From Candidatus Cloacimonas sp. (GTDB lineage: Bacteria; Cloacimonadota; Cloacimonadia; Cloacimonadales; Cloacimonadaceae): a stretch of DNA of 36,071 bases. The notes under the pieces were generated by a model that worked only from the letters and a program-made list of their open reading frames with translations, did not search any database and was not told the origin of the DNA. Positions 26,243 through 35,067 of the stretch are shown one piece after another (positions within the stretch are counted from its first letter, which is position 1; the number at the start of each line of letters is the position of its first letter). The translations under genes were made by a program, and so were the position numbers. The stretch lies in the NCBI GenBank assembly GCA_035403355.1, contig DAONFA010000027.1, forward strand, positions 1 to 36,071, given 5' to 3'.

Positions 26243-27125
26243 TTGTCGGCTCCTGAACAGCTTTGGCGAAACTTAATAAATAATTCCTCAGCCAAAGGGT
26301 ATTTTCCTCTATTTCAGTATCAGAGGGATGGCGTTTTGCGAACTTAACTAAATCGCAGTAGTTGATAAAATTCCTGATTTCCTGTGCAAAGGGTATATTC
26401 CGCTGATATAAAGCAACCGCAATTTCCCTACCCGTCATTTCCAAAGCGGGAAAGTAATAGGTCTCTTCCAAAAAAGAACGCAGAATATCAGATAACCGAA
26501 AATGATATAAAACCACTTCTCCTTTGGCAATTAAACCCTCAGCTCTCAATTCCTCCAAGGTCTTTAAAGCTTTTTCCCAGGCAGGTAATAACGGTTGCGT
26601 TTTAGGCGAAGGAACAGCATATTCTCTTTTGGGCTTTTCGGGCTTTTTCAGCCAAAGATAAATTCCCAAAGCCAAAGCTATCAATAGCAGCAAAGGATAT
26701 ACCCAAAAAGGAAGTTGCAGAGGGTATTTCCGCAAAGGTTTAATATCTCGTAAAAGGGTATCTCCCTCGGCTAAAACAGAAAGCACATAGACCCTGAAAC
26801 CATCAGTGTAAACAGGAGTTACACCCCTGTCAACAGGTTGTATCTCTATCCGGGGAAAGGATAAAGCACCTGTCTTTAAAGGCACAATCTTAACCTTCCA
26901 GCAACGGGGATTTTTTACTTCCCGTTTGCTTTCCAGAATAGCAAAGTCCTCCAGAGTATCAGGAATGGCAACCCCTTTAATAGCAAAATCGGTGTTAATA
27001 ACAAACAGAAAAGGAGTTCCCACATTCAAGCTATCGGTTCCCTGAAGTTCCTGATTAAATTCCGCCCACAGTGCAATCGGCAAAAAGGAAAGGAAAAAGG
27101 CAATAATCACCAGGGTTTTTTTCAT
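26235..27125 (-). CDS. Bat-operon membrane protein of unknown function (BatD/DUF4381-like)
   Basis: 296 residues. Signal peptide MKKTLVIIAFFLSFLPIALWA, a beta-rich periplasmic region (GTDSLNVGTPFLFVINTDFA; KTGALSFPRIEIQPV) like one BatD unit, a transmembrane helix (FWVYPLLLLIALALGIYLWL) and a helical cytoplasmic domain (LYHFRLSDILRSFLEETYYF, then ALEMTGREI) resembling the tail of BatD and DUF4381 proteins. Start at 27125 overlaps the DUF58 stop (ATGA) and coincides with the signal peptide; the upstream ATG at 27212 would overlap DUF58 by 91 nt. Genes of this kind often sit between DUF58 and VWA genes. Confidence 0.7.
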   Translation of the reverse strand: MKKTLVIIAFFLSFLPIALWAEFNQELQGTDSLNVGTPFLFVINTDFAIKGVAIPDTLEDFAILESKREVKNPRCWKVKIVPLKTGALSFPRIEIQPVDRGVTPVYTDGFRVYVLSVLAEGDTLLRDIKPLRKYPLQLPFWVYPLLLLIALALGIYLWLKKPEKPKREYAVPSPKTQPLLPAWEKALKTLEELRAEGLIAKGEVVLYHFRLSDILRSFLEETYYFPALEMTGREIAVALYQRNIPFAQEIRNFINYCDLVKFAKRHPSDTEIEENTLWLRNYLLSFAKAVQEPTNA

Positions 27126-28006
27126 CTGCGTTTTTCTCGTAAAGTGAAGAACTTTCTTAAAGCACCGATATAGGAATCGGAAGTGCGAATTAGTAAATAG
27201 TCGCAAGAGCATTTACGAAAGAACTCCTGCAAGTTCTTCTGTTCGGTATTTACTATTTCCTGATATGCTTTACGCAACTTGGGGTCGGAACTGTTAAGCC
27301 AAACTTCTTCTCCCGTTTCCGGGTCTTGCAAGGATAAAATTCCCGCTTTGGGAAGCTCCAGTTCGCTATCATCCAAAACCCGCAAAGCCACAACATCATT
27401 CTTAGTAGCGAGAATTTTCAGGGAATGCTCATAACCGGAATCAATCCAATCTGAAACGATAAAGAGAATACAGCGTTTTTTTAACATCTTATGGGCATAT
27501 TCACAGGCATTTTTCAGCGAGGTCTTTTTGCTTTTCGGTTCATAGTATAGCACTTCTCTAAGAATTGCCAAAGCATTGTTGCGTCCTTTGCGCGGGGGTA
27601 AAAACTTTTCTACCTGATCGGAAAAGAGAATCAGACCTGCCAAATCCTGATTGGCAACTGCAGAAAAAGCCAATGCCGATACCAGTTCAGCAATTCTTTC
27701 TCTTTTAATCATACTGCGAGTGCCAAATTCCTCCGAAGCGCTTACATCTACTAAAAACACTACCCTCAGTTCTCTGGTTTCACGATATTTTTTTATGTAG
27801 AGTTGACCCATCCGCGCCGATACATTCCAGTCAATATCTCTGTAATTATCTCCCGGTTGGTATTCCCGCACTTCTGCAAATTCCAAACCCTGTCCTTTAA
27901 ACCGGCTGTGATATTCGCCTCTGAACATTTCAGCAACAGGATTGCGGGTGCGAATTTCTATCCTGCGAATCTTTTTCAGGATATCAGAAACGCTTTGGGT
28001 AAACAT
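27122..28006 (-). CDS. DUF58-domain protein of the MoxR/Bat operon
   Basis: 294 residues. The DUF58 signature is clear: GEYHSRFKGQGLEFAEVREY, QPGDNYRDIDWNVSARMGQL, YIKKYRETRE. This is followed by a VWA-like fold with DVSAS (MIDAS-like) and LFIVSDWID. No transmembrane helix, so probably cytoplasmic. It follows moxR by 13 nt and overlaps the next gene by 4 nt. DUF58 proteins pair with MoxR ATPases in most bacteria; the biochemical role is unknown. Confidence 0.88.
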   Translation of the reverse strand: MFTQSVSDILKKIRRIEIRTRNPVAEMFRGEYHSRFKGQGLEFAEVREYQPGDNYRDIDWNVSARMGQLYIKKYRETRELRVVFLVDVSASEEFGTRSMIKRERIAELVSALAFSAVANQDLAGLILFSDQVEKFLPPRKGRNNALAILREVLYYEPKSKKTSLKNACEYAHKMLKKRCILFIVSDWIDSGYEHSLKILATKNDVVALRVLDDSELELPKAGILSLQDPETGEEVWLNSSDPKLRKAYQEIVNTEQKNLQEFFRKCSCDYLLIRTSDSYIGALRKFFTLREKRR

Positions 28007-28019
28007 AATCGCCTATATT

Positions 28020-29006
28020 TTAAGGAACTTCAATTTCATCCAGAATACGGTTGATGATCTCTTCGCTGGTAACTTCTTCAGCTTCAGCTTCGTAAGAAAG
28101 AATGATGCGATGTCTTAAAACATCTCTGGCAACCGCTTTAATATCATCAGGAATTACATAAGCTCTTCCTGATATGTAAGCATTGGCTTTAGCAGCTCTT
28201 GCCAGAAAAATTGTTGCCCGGGGCGATGCCCCAAACTCAATCAGACCCTTCAAATCAATCAAACGCGGATAGCGTTCCGGATGGCGGGTGGAATTGATTA
28301 AATGCAGAATATAGTCCTTCAGCTTTTCTTCCATATAAACCTGATCCATCACTTCCCGCATACTTTCTATAGCGTCGGGATTCAGCACTTTGCGTAAAGG
28401 AATCGGTTGTTCATTCACCATTCTTTCCAGGATTACTTTTTCTTCATCATAAGCTGGATATTTAATCTTCAATTTCATAAAGAATCTATCTACCTGTGCT
28501 TCCGGAAGAGGATAGGTTCCCTCCTGTTCAATAGGATTTTGGGTTGCCATCACAAAAAACGGTTTAGGTAAAGGAAAAGTATTGTCTCCCAAGGTTACCT
28601 GTCTTTCCTGCATTGCTTCCAAAAGGGCTGATTGCACTTTGGAAGGAGCTCTGTTGATTTCATCTGCCAAAATAAAATTGGCAAAGACGGGTCCCTTTTT
28701 CACACTGAATTCTCCGCTTTTAGGATTGTAAATCATTGTGCCGGTTATATCTGCAGGTAACAGATCGGGTGTAAATTGAATGCGGGAACAGGAGGCATCA
28801 AAAACAGACGCCAACGAAGATATAATAAGGGTTTTTGCCAAACCGGGAACGCCTTCAATTAAAATATGACCATTGGCTATAATTCCAATCAGCAAGCGGT
28901 CTATAATCTCCCGTTGACCTACAATCACTCTGGCAATTTCAGAACGAACCTCAACCAGCACTGCAGAGCTTTTTTCTACCTGGCTTTGAATCGCCTCAAT
29001 TAACAT
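28020..29006 (-). CDS. moxR: MoxR-family AAA+ ATPase
   Basis: 328 residues. Walker A GVPGLAKT at about 52-59, Walker B ILADEINRAP at about 112-121, sensor-1 region FVMATQNPIEQEGTYPLPEA, arginine-finger region EAQVDRFFMK, and the C-terminal lid (PRATIFLARAAKANAYISGR). It is the first gene of the Bat operon, acting as a chaperone-like ATPase for the VWA proteins downstream. GGGGG lies 5 nt before the ATG. Its promoter must lie in the 29007-29071 gap or upstream; I see no convincing -35/-10 pair there. Confidence 0.93.
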   Translation of the reverse strand: MLIEAIQSQVEKSSAVLVEVRSEIARVIVGQREIIDRLLIGIIANGHILIEGVPGLAKTLIISSLASVFDASCSRIQFTPDLLPADITGTMIYNPKSGEFSVKKGPVFANFILADEINRAPSKVQSALLEAMQERQVTLGDNTFPLPKPFFVMATQNPIEQEGTYPLPEAQVDRFFMKLKIKYPAYDEEKVILERMVNEQPIPLRKVLNPDAIESMREVMDQVYMEEKLKDYILHLINSTRHPERYPRLIDLKGLIEFGASPRATIFLARAAKANAYISGRAYVIPDDIKAVARDVLRHRIILSYEAEAEEVTSEEIINRILDEIEVP

Positions 29007-29071
29007 TAAACCCCCATAACAGTTTATTAGTTAAGTAGTTATTTAGTGCTTCAGTCATTATTTATTTACAC

Positions 29072-29104
29072 AAAAAACGGGAATCCGGTAAAACCTGATT
29101 CCCG
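29072..29104 (-). terminator. Rho-independent terminator of rpmB
   Basis: On the minus strand CGGGAATC, an 11-nt loop (AGGTTTTACCG) and GATTCCCG are followed by TTTTTTG. The perfect 8-bp stem and T-run form a standard intrinsic terminator 48 nt after the L28 stop, separating rpmB from moxR. Confidence 0.88.
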
Positions 29105-29151
29105 CAAGACATTCTTCTCCGTAATCTTCAGCTCAAAATCACAGATTGTTG

Positions 29152-29343
29152 TTATACAGCTTTGCGGACTTTATTTGCTTTCAGGCAGGAACTGCAGACC
29201 TTGATTTTCTTAGTTCCGCCATCACTGGCAACACGAATTTCGTGCAAATTAGGATAAAACCTACGCTTAGTAGCATTTAAGGCATGACTGCGAGAATTGC
29301 CTACCTGAGCTGTTTTTCCACAGATATCACATACTTTGGACAT
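29152..29343 (-). CDS. rpmB: 50S ribosomal protein L28
   Basis: 63 residues, full length for L28. SKVCDICGKTAQVGNSRSHA then ALNATKRRFYPNLHEIRV are diagnostic. Cysteines at 5, 8, 50 and 53 form the zinc-binding C+ form of L28. GGGAAG lies upstream of the ATG. Monocistronic by position: the kinase gene ends 66 nt upstream and a terminator lies downstream. Confidence 0.97.
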   Translation of the reverse strand: MSKVCDICGKTAQVGNSRSHALNATKRRFYPNLHEIRVASDGGTKKIKVCSSCLKANKVRKAV

Positions 29344-29409
29344 AATTCACTTCCCATTTTTTCTTACATCAGGAACCAAAGAAAAGAGAGCGCTATTTTT
29401 GACAAGCAA

Positions 29410-30525
29410 TTATTTGGTAACTTGAGGAATGCGAATATCAAACCTGCTTCCATTCGGCTCTACAGGAATATATTCCAAGCGCCCGTTATGCTCCTGAACC
29501 AGTTTTTTACAAATTGCCAAACCCAAACCTGTGCCCTGTGTTTTACCATCCGTAACAAAGGGCTGAAACAATTCTTCCCTTAATTTTTCGGGAACACCAG
29601 GTCCGTTATCAATTACGGAAATCTGTAACCACCCGGAAGAAATGTTGCTGATAATTTTAATGTTACCTTCTCCCGTTATAGCTTCCATCGCATTTTTAAT
29701 AAGATTTATCAAGACCCTGCGGATTTTTCCCTCATCAAAATATGCATAGTCGGGGATTTTGTTTTCCACTTCAAAACTGATCTTGCGTTCTTTGAGGGAA
29801 GGGGCATACACTTCGCCAAGTTCCTGAAAAAAGGCATCCATATTCACTTTTTGAATTAGAGGAGGGGTTTCCGTTCCTCTGGCAAAATCCAAAATCTCAT
29901 GCACTAATTGGTCTATCAGCTTGGTCTGTTTCACAATGTTTTCGGTGAATTCACTGCTTTCCGGAAAGATATTTTCCAGCAATTGCGCCGTAAGAACAAT
30001 AACGGTTAAGGGGGTTTTAATATCGTGAATAATTTTACTGGCAGCCATACCGATAGCCATTAAACGGTTCTTTTGCAGCATTTCATCCATCAGTTCCACA
30101 AGGCGTTCATTAGTATTGCGTAAGCGTCTGGAAATAACTCTGGTTAAATTCAACATAATAACCGGATAGGCAAAAAGCATTTCGTTAAATACCGTGCGAG
30201 GAATAACTATCAGTTCTACATCTTCAAGAGCAACCACGCTGGCTGAACGAGGACAGTCATCAATTATACCCATTTCGCCAAAAAAATCCCCTGCTTCCAA
30301 AGTTGAGAGCTGAGCAAAATGCGTTTCGGGATTAGTTAAGCCCTTATCAATCTCCACTTTACCTTTGCATATATAGAAAAGATTTTCCCCTAAGGAGTGT
30401 TCGGTTATAATTGCCTCTCCCTTGTTAATTTCAATTCGCTCCAGGTCTTTCGTCAGCTCTTTTACAGCATCTTCTGATAAGCCGCTGAATATCCCTAAAT
30501 TGACCTTTTGCACTGTATCAACCAT
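29410..30525 (-). CDS. Soluble histidine kinase with N-terminal cyclic-nucleotide-binding domain
   Basis: 371 residues. Residues about 8-130 form a CRP-like cNMP-binding fold (GEAIITEHSLGENLFYICKG; GDFFGEMGIIDDCPRSASV), with the phosphate-cassette pattern FGEMG...RSAS. Then comes a DHp domain with phospho-acceptor His167 in HDIKTPLTV and an HATPase domain with N box NLIKNAMEA, G1 DNGPGVP, F box FQPFV and G2 GTGLGLAI. No transmembrane segment or signal peptide, so it is cytoplasmic and probably senses a ligand or partner. There is no response regulator in the window. GGGAGG lies 6 nt before the ATG and a TTGACA/TATTTT promoter lies upstream. Confidence 0.9.
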   Translation of the reverse strand: MVDTVQKVNLGIFSGLSEDAVKELTKDLERIEINKGEAIITEHSLGENLFYICKGKVEIDKGLTNPETHFAQLSTLEAGDFFGEMGIIDDCPRSASVVALEDVELIVIPRTVFNEMLFAYPVIMLNLTRVISRRLRNTNERLVELMDEMLQKNRLMAIGMAASKIIHDIKTPLTVIVLTAQLLENIFPESSEFTENIVKQTKLIDQLVHEILDFARGTETPPLIQKVNMDAFFQELGEVYAPSLKERKISFEVENKIPDYAYFDEGKIRRVLINLIKNAMEAITGEGNIKIISNISSGWLQISVIDNGPGVPEKLREELFQPFVTDGKTQGTGLGLAICKKLVQEHNGRLEYIPVEPNGSRFDIRIPQVTK

Positions 30526-30569
30526 ATATACCTCCCATTTTTCTTACCTTCAATATTCCTTATATTTAC

Positions 30570-30597
30570 AAAATAAATCACTAAGCTCTTTTGTCAA
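30570..30597 (-). promoter_or_regulatory. Sigma-70-like promoter of the histidine kinase gene
   Basis: On the minus strand TTGACA (30597-30592), a 16-nt spacer and TATTTT (30575-30570). The -35 is perfect and the -10 is weaker. Leader about 40 nt to the ATG at 30525. Confidence 0.45.
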
Positions 30598-30635
30598 GTT
30601 TTATCAGCTTCACTGCTTTTTCGTAATTTCCAGGG

Positions 30636-30675
30636 TTAAAATAAACAAGCTACCTGAAATTCGGGTAGCTTGTTT
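30636..30675 (-). terminator. Rho-independent terminator of the LamG protein gene
   Basis: On the minus strand AAACAAGCTACCC...GGTAGCTTGTTT (12-bp stem, 8-nt loop) is followed by ATTTTAA. It lies 23 nt after the stop codon at 30698 and upstream of the kinase promoter. Confidence 0.75.
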
Positions 30676-30697
30676 AAACATAGCGTTAGGTGAATAG

Positions 30698-32758
30698 TTA
30701 TTTCAGATAAATCATTTTTTTACAACCCGAATAATTGGTTGCCTTCATTTTCAGGTAATAAACTCCGGAGGGCATTGCCTTTCCAGAATCCGATTTTCCA
30801 TCCCAAACATAATGGAAAGCGCCCATTGTATTGTAATTTTGTTGATAATGTCTTACCAATTGTCCTTTAGAATTGTAGATATCTAATATTACATTATCGG
30901 CTGCTTTTAGGTTATAGCCAATCGTAATGTCTGAGCTAAAAGGATTGGGGAACATTTTACCTAATTCTGTTCTTTCTATTAATTGGGGCGGATTTTCCGG
31001 GTTATTATTAGCGATTGTAACAGATACAGGACCGAAGTAATCTATATCACCATTAAGTTCATTTGCCTGAAGCCAATAGAAGTAAGTTCCTGTAGCAAAA
31101 ATTTCAGCATCCGTATATGAATAGGAATGTGTTGACGAACTATTTTCCGCAGTCAGATAACAGCTGAGTTTGATGGCATCGGAAAGATTTTTCCAAGTAT
31201 TACGATAGATATTGTAACCGGCAATATTGGTTTCAGATTGAGTAATCCAATTTAAGGTAACAAAATTATCAGCAGTAATAAAAGCTGTAAATGAAGACAA
31301 CTCAACGGGCAATGTTTCATCTTCTCCATTAAAGAAAACAATCTCTACATCTCCATCCGCCTTACCTGCAGATATTGTAAAATCCACCAAATCAACAGTC
31401 CAGCTTATATTTTTGGAAACTTTTACCCAAGTCTGAGAAGGCAACACTCTATACATCAGATATGCAGGTATATAACCTAAATCGGGATTGATTTGTATCG
31501 TTCTGCCTGTAAAAGTGCCTCCACTTAATAAGATATATAAACCAGGATAATTAACAGGTGTCCCTTCCGGAGCCCAATCTGTAGTTATTACCGGATTAAA
31601 TATACCGGTAATAGAAGGAATTTGAATTTGCGGGTTAACAGTATTTCCTTCACCGTCTGTTACTGCGGGAAGATCATCAGCATATAAATCTGTAGTAGTA
31701 AATTCCCAGGTATCAGGGCTTTGAGCATCACCAGTGGCATTATAGGGTACAATTTTCCAATAATACTTTGTATTATACTGCAAATTATCCGAAAGAGTGT
31801 AGCTTGAGCTTGATTGAGAAACTCCATTTAAAACATCGGAAGGCGGATTATCAGTTCCTAAAAACACTTTATAGCCGGTAGGATTTCCACTTGCAGGAGC
31901 ACTCCAACTTAAGGAAGGACGAAGACCTATATTTGTAGCATTCGTTTCAGGATTGGGAGTTGTTGCTGCACCTGGATAATCAAAAGGAATATTAGTATCC
32001 CAGGAAGGTGCCGTAGCAGAAAAAGTTCCATCAATATGATTGGGACTGCTATCCGCAACCGTAGTTCCTGTTCCTTCGGACATTTTGTAATAGGCAATTA
32101 AACCTGTAGTAGAAGGGTCAATATTTACATAGCGATTATCAGCTAATTGGGTTGCCGAACGGGTTACATTCCAAATTCTCACTTCATCCACATTTCCCAG
32201 CATACAACGAATGTTTGATTGTGTATTTGGAGAATAGCCAATATATACAGGCCGAGAAGATTGAGTACTGGCAGTAGTTGCTGTGAGAGGAGAACCAACT
32301 TGAACACCATTCACATAAAGAGTCATAGTAGAGTTGCTACCGGACATTGATTGAGTTATTGCCACATGCTGCCAGGTATTAAGGGTTAGCACATTATTCG
32401 CATAAATCTCATACCAATCAGTAGTTCCATTACTTTTAGCAAAGCTAAGGGTTCTATTGCTGCTCCCATAGCGAAACACATAACCAGATGAATAAGTTGG
32501 AGATCCTGAACTCCAATCATCCTTACCAACAATTGTATTCATTGCTTTGGTTGAACTAAAATTAGTGGGATAAATCCATGCTTCAATGGTAAAATTGCTA
32601 TTGGGAATATTAAAAGCTGCATTAGTTCCACAATTAACATATTTTGGTGCCGAAGGAGTTGAACCAACGAAGGATAGGGAATAACCGGAACTCCATAAAG
32701 GAAAACTTCCTAATAATAGAGCGGTTAATAATAATAACGGTAAAAAGGGTTTTTTCAT
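30698..32758 (-). CDS. Secreted LamG/FN3 protein with C-terminal sorting domain
   Basis: 686 residues. Signal peptide at 1-24. A concanavalin/LamG domain is at about 25-235 (FNIPNSNFTIEAWIYPTNF; LNTWQHVAITQS; GNVDEVRIWNVTRSATQLAD). A fibronectin type III-like domain is near 265-355 (LSWSAPASGNPTGYKVFLGT). A second FN3-like segment is at about 495-600 (VTLNWITQSETNIAGYNIYR). The last roughly 80 residues (MFPNPFSSDITIGYNL; NSKGQLVRHY; GVYYLKM) are a type IX-style sorting domain. It is probably cell-surface or secreted and sugar- or surface-binding; no enzyme motif is visible. AAGGAG lies 7 nt before the ATG. Confidence 0.85.
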   Translation of the reverse strand: MKKPFLPLLLLTALLLGSFPLWSSGYSLSFVGSTPSAPKYVNCGTNAAFNIPNSNFTIEAWIYPTNFSSTKAMNTIVGKDDWSSGSPTYSSGYVFRYGSSNRTLSFAKSNGTTDWYEIYANNVLTLNTWQHVAITQSMSGSNSTMTLYVNGVQVGSPLTATTASTQSSRPVYIGYSPNTQSNIRCMLGNVDEVRIWNVTRSATQLADNRYVNIDPSTTGLIAYYKMSEGTGTTVADSSPNHIDGTFSATAPSWDTNIPFDYPGAATTPNPETNATNIGLRPSLSWSAPASGNPTGYKVFLGTDNPPSDVLNGVSQSSSSYTLSDNLQYNTKYYWKIVPYNATGDAQSPDTWEFTTTDLYADDLPAVTDGEGNTVNPQIQIPSITGIFNPVITTDWAPEGTPVNYPGLYILLSGGTFTGRTIQINPDLGYIPAYLMYRVLPSQTWVKVSKNISWTVDLVDFTISAGKADGDVEIVFFNGEDETLPVELSSFTAFITADNFVTLNWITQSETNIAGYNIYRNTWKNLSDAIKLSCYLTAENSSSTHSYSYTDAEIFATGTYFYWLQANELNGDIDYFGPVSVTIANNNPENPPQLIERTELGKMFPNPFSSDITIGYNLKAADNVILDIYNSKGQLVRHYQQNYNTMGAFHYVWDGKSDSGKAMPSGVYYLKMKATNYSGCKKMIYLK

Positions 32759-33000
32759 TTTACTTTCTCCTTATTTTATTTATATTTCCCGGGCTCTTAG
32801 AGAAAATACATAAGCATTTCCTTCGTTAAGCAGCCCGATTTAGTCCTTCTAAATCATTTTCTATCACTTGCATTATACCTCATTCTCTTGCCAATTTATT
32901 AAAAAACTGGACAAAACCAAACTCTTTAAGGCGTAAACAGTTAAAGAAAATCACCAATTCTTCATCCTCAATAACAATATAAGCTTATCAATTCTCATCT

Positions 33001-33030
33001 AAAATAATTTTTGCTTAGCTAATCTGTCAA
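33001..33030 (-). promoter_or_regulatory. Possible sigma-70-like promoter of the LamG protein gene
   Basis: On the minus strand TTGACA (33030-33025), an 18-nt spacer and TATTTT (33006-33001). This is the same pair of hexamers as at 30570-30597. It would give a leader of about 235 nt. The rest of the 435-nt gap between 32758 and 33194 is AT-rich, and I see no gene or clear structure in it. Confidence 0.35.
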
Positions 33031-33193
33031 GGTTTATTTTTCAATTTTTCCTGGTTACCCGATATTTTCCGTTAAGGTAATTGCTCCTATAGCATTTATC
33101 TTACTTTTTTACAATTGGTTGCATTAACTATTAAAACCTGCTGTTCCATATCTTCCGGTTATCTATTTTCAATTTTTTTTGCTTTCTCTTTTG

Positions 33194-34147
33194 CTAATTT
33201 ACTCTTGCCGGTGGTTTTCTCCTTTCCATAACGGCAATGGCATTTTCTGCAGCCAACAGTGCCATTTTAGTTCTGGTTTCAATGCTGGCAGAGCCGATAT
33301 GAGGCAGGAGAACTACATTTTCCAACGCAAGTAGTTCCTCCGGAATATAGGGTTCATTTTCATAAACATCCAGTCCCGCAGCAAAAATGCGTCTTTCTTT
33401 AAGGGCTTTAGTCAGTTCTTTTTCATCAATAACCGCTCCTCTGGAAGTATTTATCAACACGGCGCTATCTTTCATCAATGTAAATTCTTCCTTACCAATA
33501 AGATGGAAGGTCTCTTGCGTTAAAGGCAGATGAAGAGTAAGGATATCCGCTTCCTGCAGCAGGGTTTTCAAAGTAACTTCCGCTGCTTCAAAAGGTAGTG
33601 TTTCAGCAAGTGGATTATCATTATAATAGATAATCCGCATCTCAAAGCCCGTAGCGCGTTTGGCAACTGCCTTGCCAATTCTTCCCATTCCTATTATCCC
33701 AAGTGTTTTTCCGTAAACATCAAGTCCGCACATCAGCATTGGTTCCCAACCCTTAAAATTGCCATTTCGTAAAAACCGTTCACTTTCCGAAATTCTTCTA
33801 CAGGTGGCTAAAATTAGTGCCCAGGTAAGGTCAGCCGTAGTTTCTGTTAATACACCGGGAGTGTTGCAAACCGTAATTCCGCGTTGAGTAGCAAAATCCA
33901 CATCTATGTTATTATAACCTACGGCGTAAGAGGAGATAACTTTTAATTTGGGGGCACAATTTATCACCATTTTATCTATGTTATCGGTCAGCAGACAGAT
34001 TAAAGCTTCCGCATCTTCAATTCCTGCAATAAGTTCCTGATAAGTTAAAGCACGGTTGTAGGGATTTATTTTCAAGGTAAATTTCTCTTCCAACAATTTT
34101 ATTGCCGGCTCTGGAATACGGCGGGTTAAAAATAATACCGGTTTCAT
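33194..34147 (-). CDS. D-isomer-specific 2-hydroxyacid dehydrogenase
   Basis: 317 residues. The NAD-binding loop is GMGRIGKAVAKRATGF (about 153-168). The catalytic triad is Arg236 (NTSRGAVIDE), Glu265 (LDVYENEP) and His283 (LLPHIGSAS). The substrate-domain pattern ISSYAVGYNNIDVDFATQRG is typical of the glyoxylate/hydroxypyruvate reductase branch. It likely reduces a 2-oxoacid with NAD(P)H; the exact substrate cannot be read from sequence. It overlaps the upstream VOC-nitroreductase gene by 4 nt, so both should be co-translated. Confidence 0.92.
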   Translation of the reverse strand: MKPVLFLTRRIPEPAIKLLEEKFTLKINPYNRALTYQELIAGIEDAEALICLLTDNIDKMVINCAPKLKVISSYAVGYNNIDVDFATQRGITVCNTPGVLTETTADLTWALILATCRRISESERFLRNGNFKGWEPMLMCGLDVYGKTLGIIGMGRIGKAVAKRATGFEMRIIYYNDNPLAETLPFEAAEVTLKTLLQEADILTLHLPLTQETFHLIGKEEFTLMKDSAVLINTSRGAVIDEKELTKALKERRIFAAGLDVYENEPYIPEELLALENVVLLPHIGSASIETRTKMALLAAENAIAVMERRKPPARVN

Positions 34148-34980
34148 AAATACCTCACAAAATCGCTGACCTGATGCCTATCCGGCAGGGGAAAATGCTC
34201 TGCAGGATAGCCAAGAGGAGTTAAACAGGCAATATAATCCTGAGGGGGAATACCAAGTAAATTCTTAATTTCCTCTTTATCCATATCGGTAACCCAGCAA
34301 GTGCCCAAGCCATAAGCTTTGGCAGCCAGCAATAAATGGTAGGCAGCAATACAGGCATCCTGAATTTTCCGGTGTGAGATATCCCCTTTGGCAGCAACGG
34401 CAATAGCAAAAGGAGCAGCTAATAGCGGTTTTCCTGAAGGACCTCTCAAGGCAACAATTTTCTCCAAAATTTCCCGCTTTTTAATCACAACATAATAATA
34501 ACCCTGTAAATTACAGGCAGTTGGAGAATAGCGACAAAGCTCAAAGACATTGTTTAAAAGCTCAGGGGAAACAGGTTCCGCAGTATATTTACGGATGCTG
34601 CGGCGTGTTTTTAAGCTCTCTTCCAGCGTTAGATAGGGCTCTAATTGCCGTTCAAAACACTGAAATTCCAAAGACCTGCCTTCAGGATCAGTTGCCCAAA
34701 AATGATAGATGTTATATTTTGGATTTTCCCCGGGAGCTGTTTTAGCTATGCTTTTCAGCTTTGTATAAGCGGCATCAACCTGTTCCCGGTCATTAAAAAA
34801 GAAAGTTATGGTGCCGCAATTTTCAATGCTTTCACCTTCACAAAAACCCAACAATTGATTACCGGATCTAAATATTACACAGGAATCCTGATCTAACCAG
34901 ACAGGAAGTTCCAGCATAGAAGCGTAAAAAGACCTTATCCGACCCAAATCCTTGGTTTTGAAGAAGACAATTCCGTTCAT
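34144..34980 (-). CDS. VOC (glyoxalase-like) and nitroreductase fusion protein
   Basis: 278 residues. The first ~110 are a vicinal-oxygen-chelate fold (FFKTKDLGRIRSFYASMLEL; YNIYHFWATDPEGRSLEFQC), with the DPEGRSLEF segment and Glu that ends a VOC half. From about 118 a nitroreductase domain follows (TRRSIRKYTAEPVSPELLNN; YSPTACNLQGYYYVVI; GLGTCWVTDMDKEEIKNLLG), with the FMN-phosphate arginines RRSIRKY. It could couple a metal-dependent or binding VOC domain to flavin-dependent reduction. AGGAG lies 6 nt before the ATG. The combination with a hydroxyacid dehydrogenase suggests detoxification or small-molecule metabolism; the substrate is unknown. Confidence 0.85.
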   Translation of the reverse strand: MNGIVFFKTKDLGRIRSFYASMLELPVWLDQDSCVIFRSGNQLLGFCEGESIENCGTITFFFNDREQVDAAYTKLKSIAKTAPGENPKYNIYHFWATDPEGRSLEFQCFERQLEPYLTLEESLKTRRSIRKYTAEPVSPELLNNVFELCRYSPTACNLQGYYYVVIKKREILEKIVALRGPSGKPLLAAPFAIAVAAKGDISHRKIQDACIAAYHLLLAAKAYGLGTCWVTDMDKEEIKNLLGIPPQDYIACLTPLGYPAEHFPLPDRHQVSDFVRYL

Positions 34981-35067
34981 TTTTTCTCCTATACTTATCT
35001 TTTATAGATATTCTAATCGTTTCAGGGCTGCAGGCAACACCTTTATGGTAACGGAGGCATAGCATTT

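Noticed and set aside
26235..27212. Upstream start at 27212 for the Bat-operon membrane protein
   Set aside because: It would overlap DUF58 by 91 nt, while the ATG at 27125 forms an ATGA overlap and begins a signal peptide.
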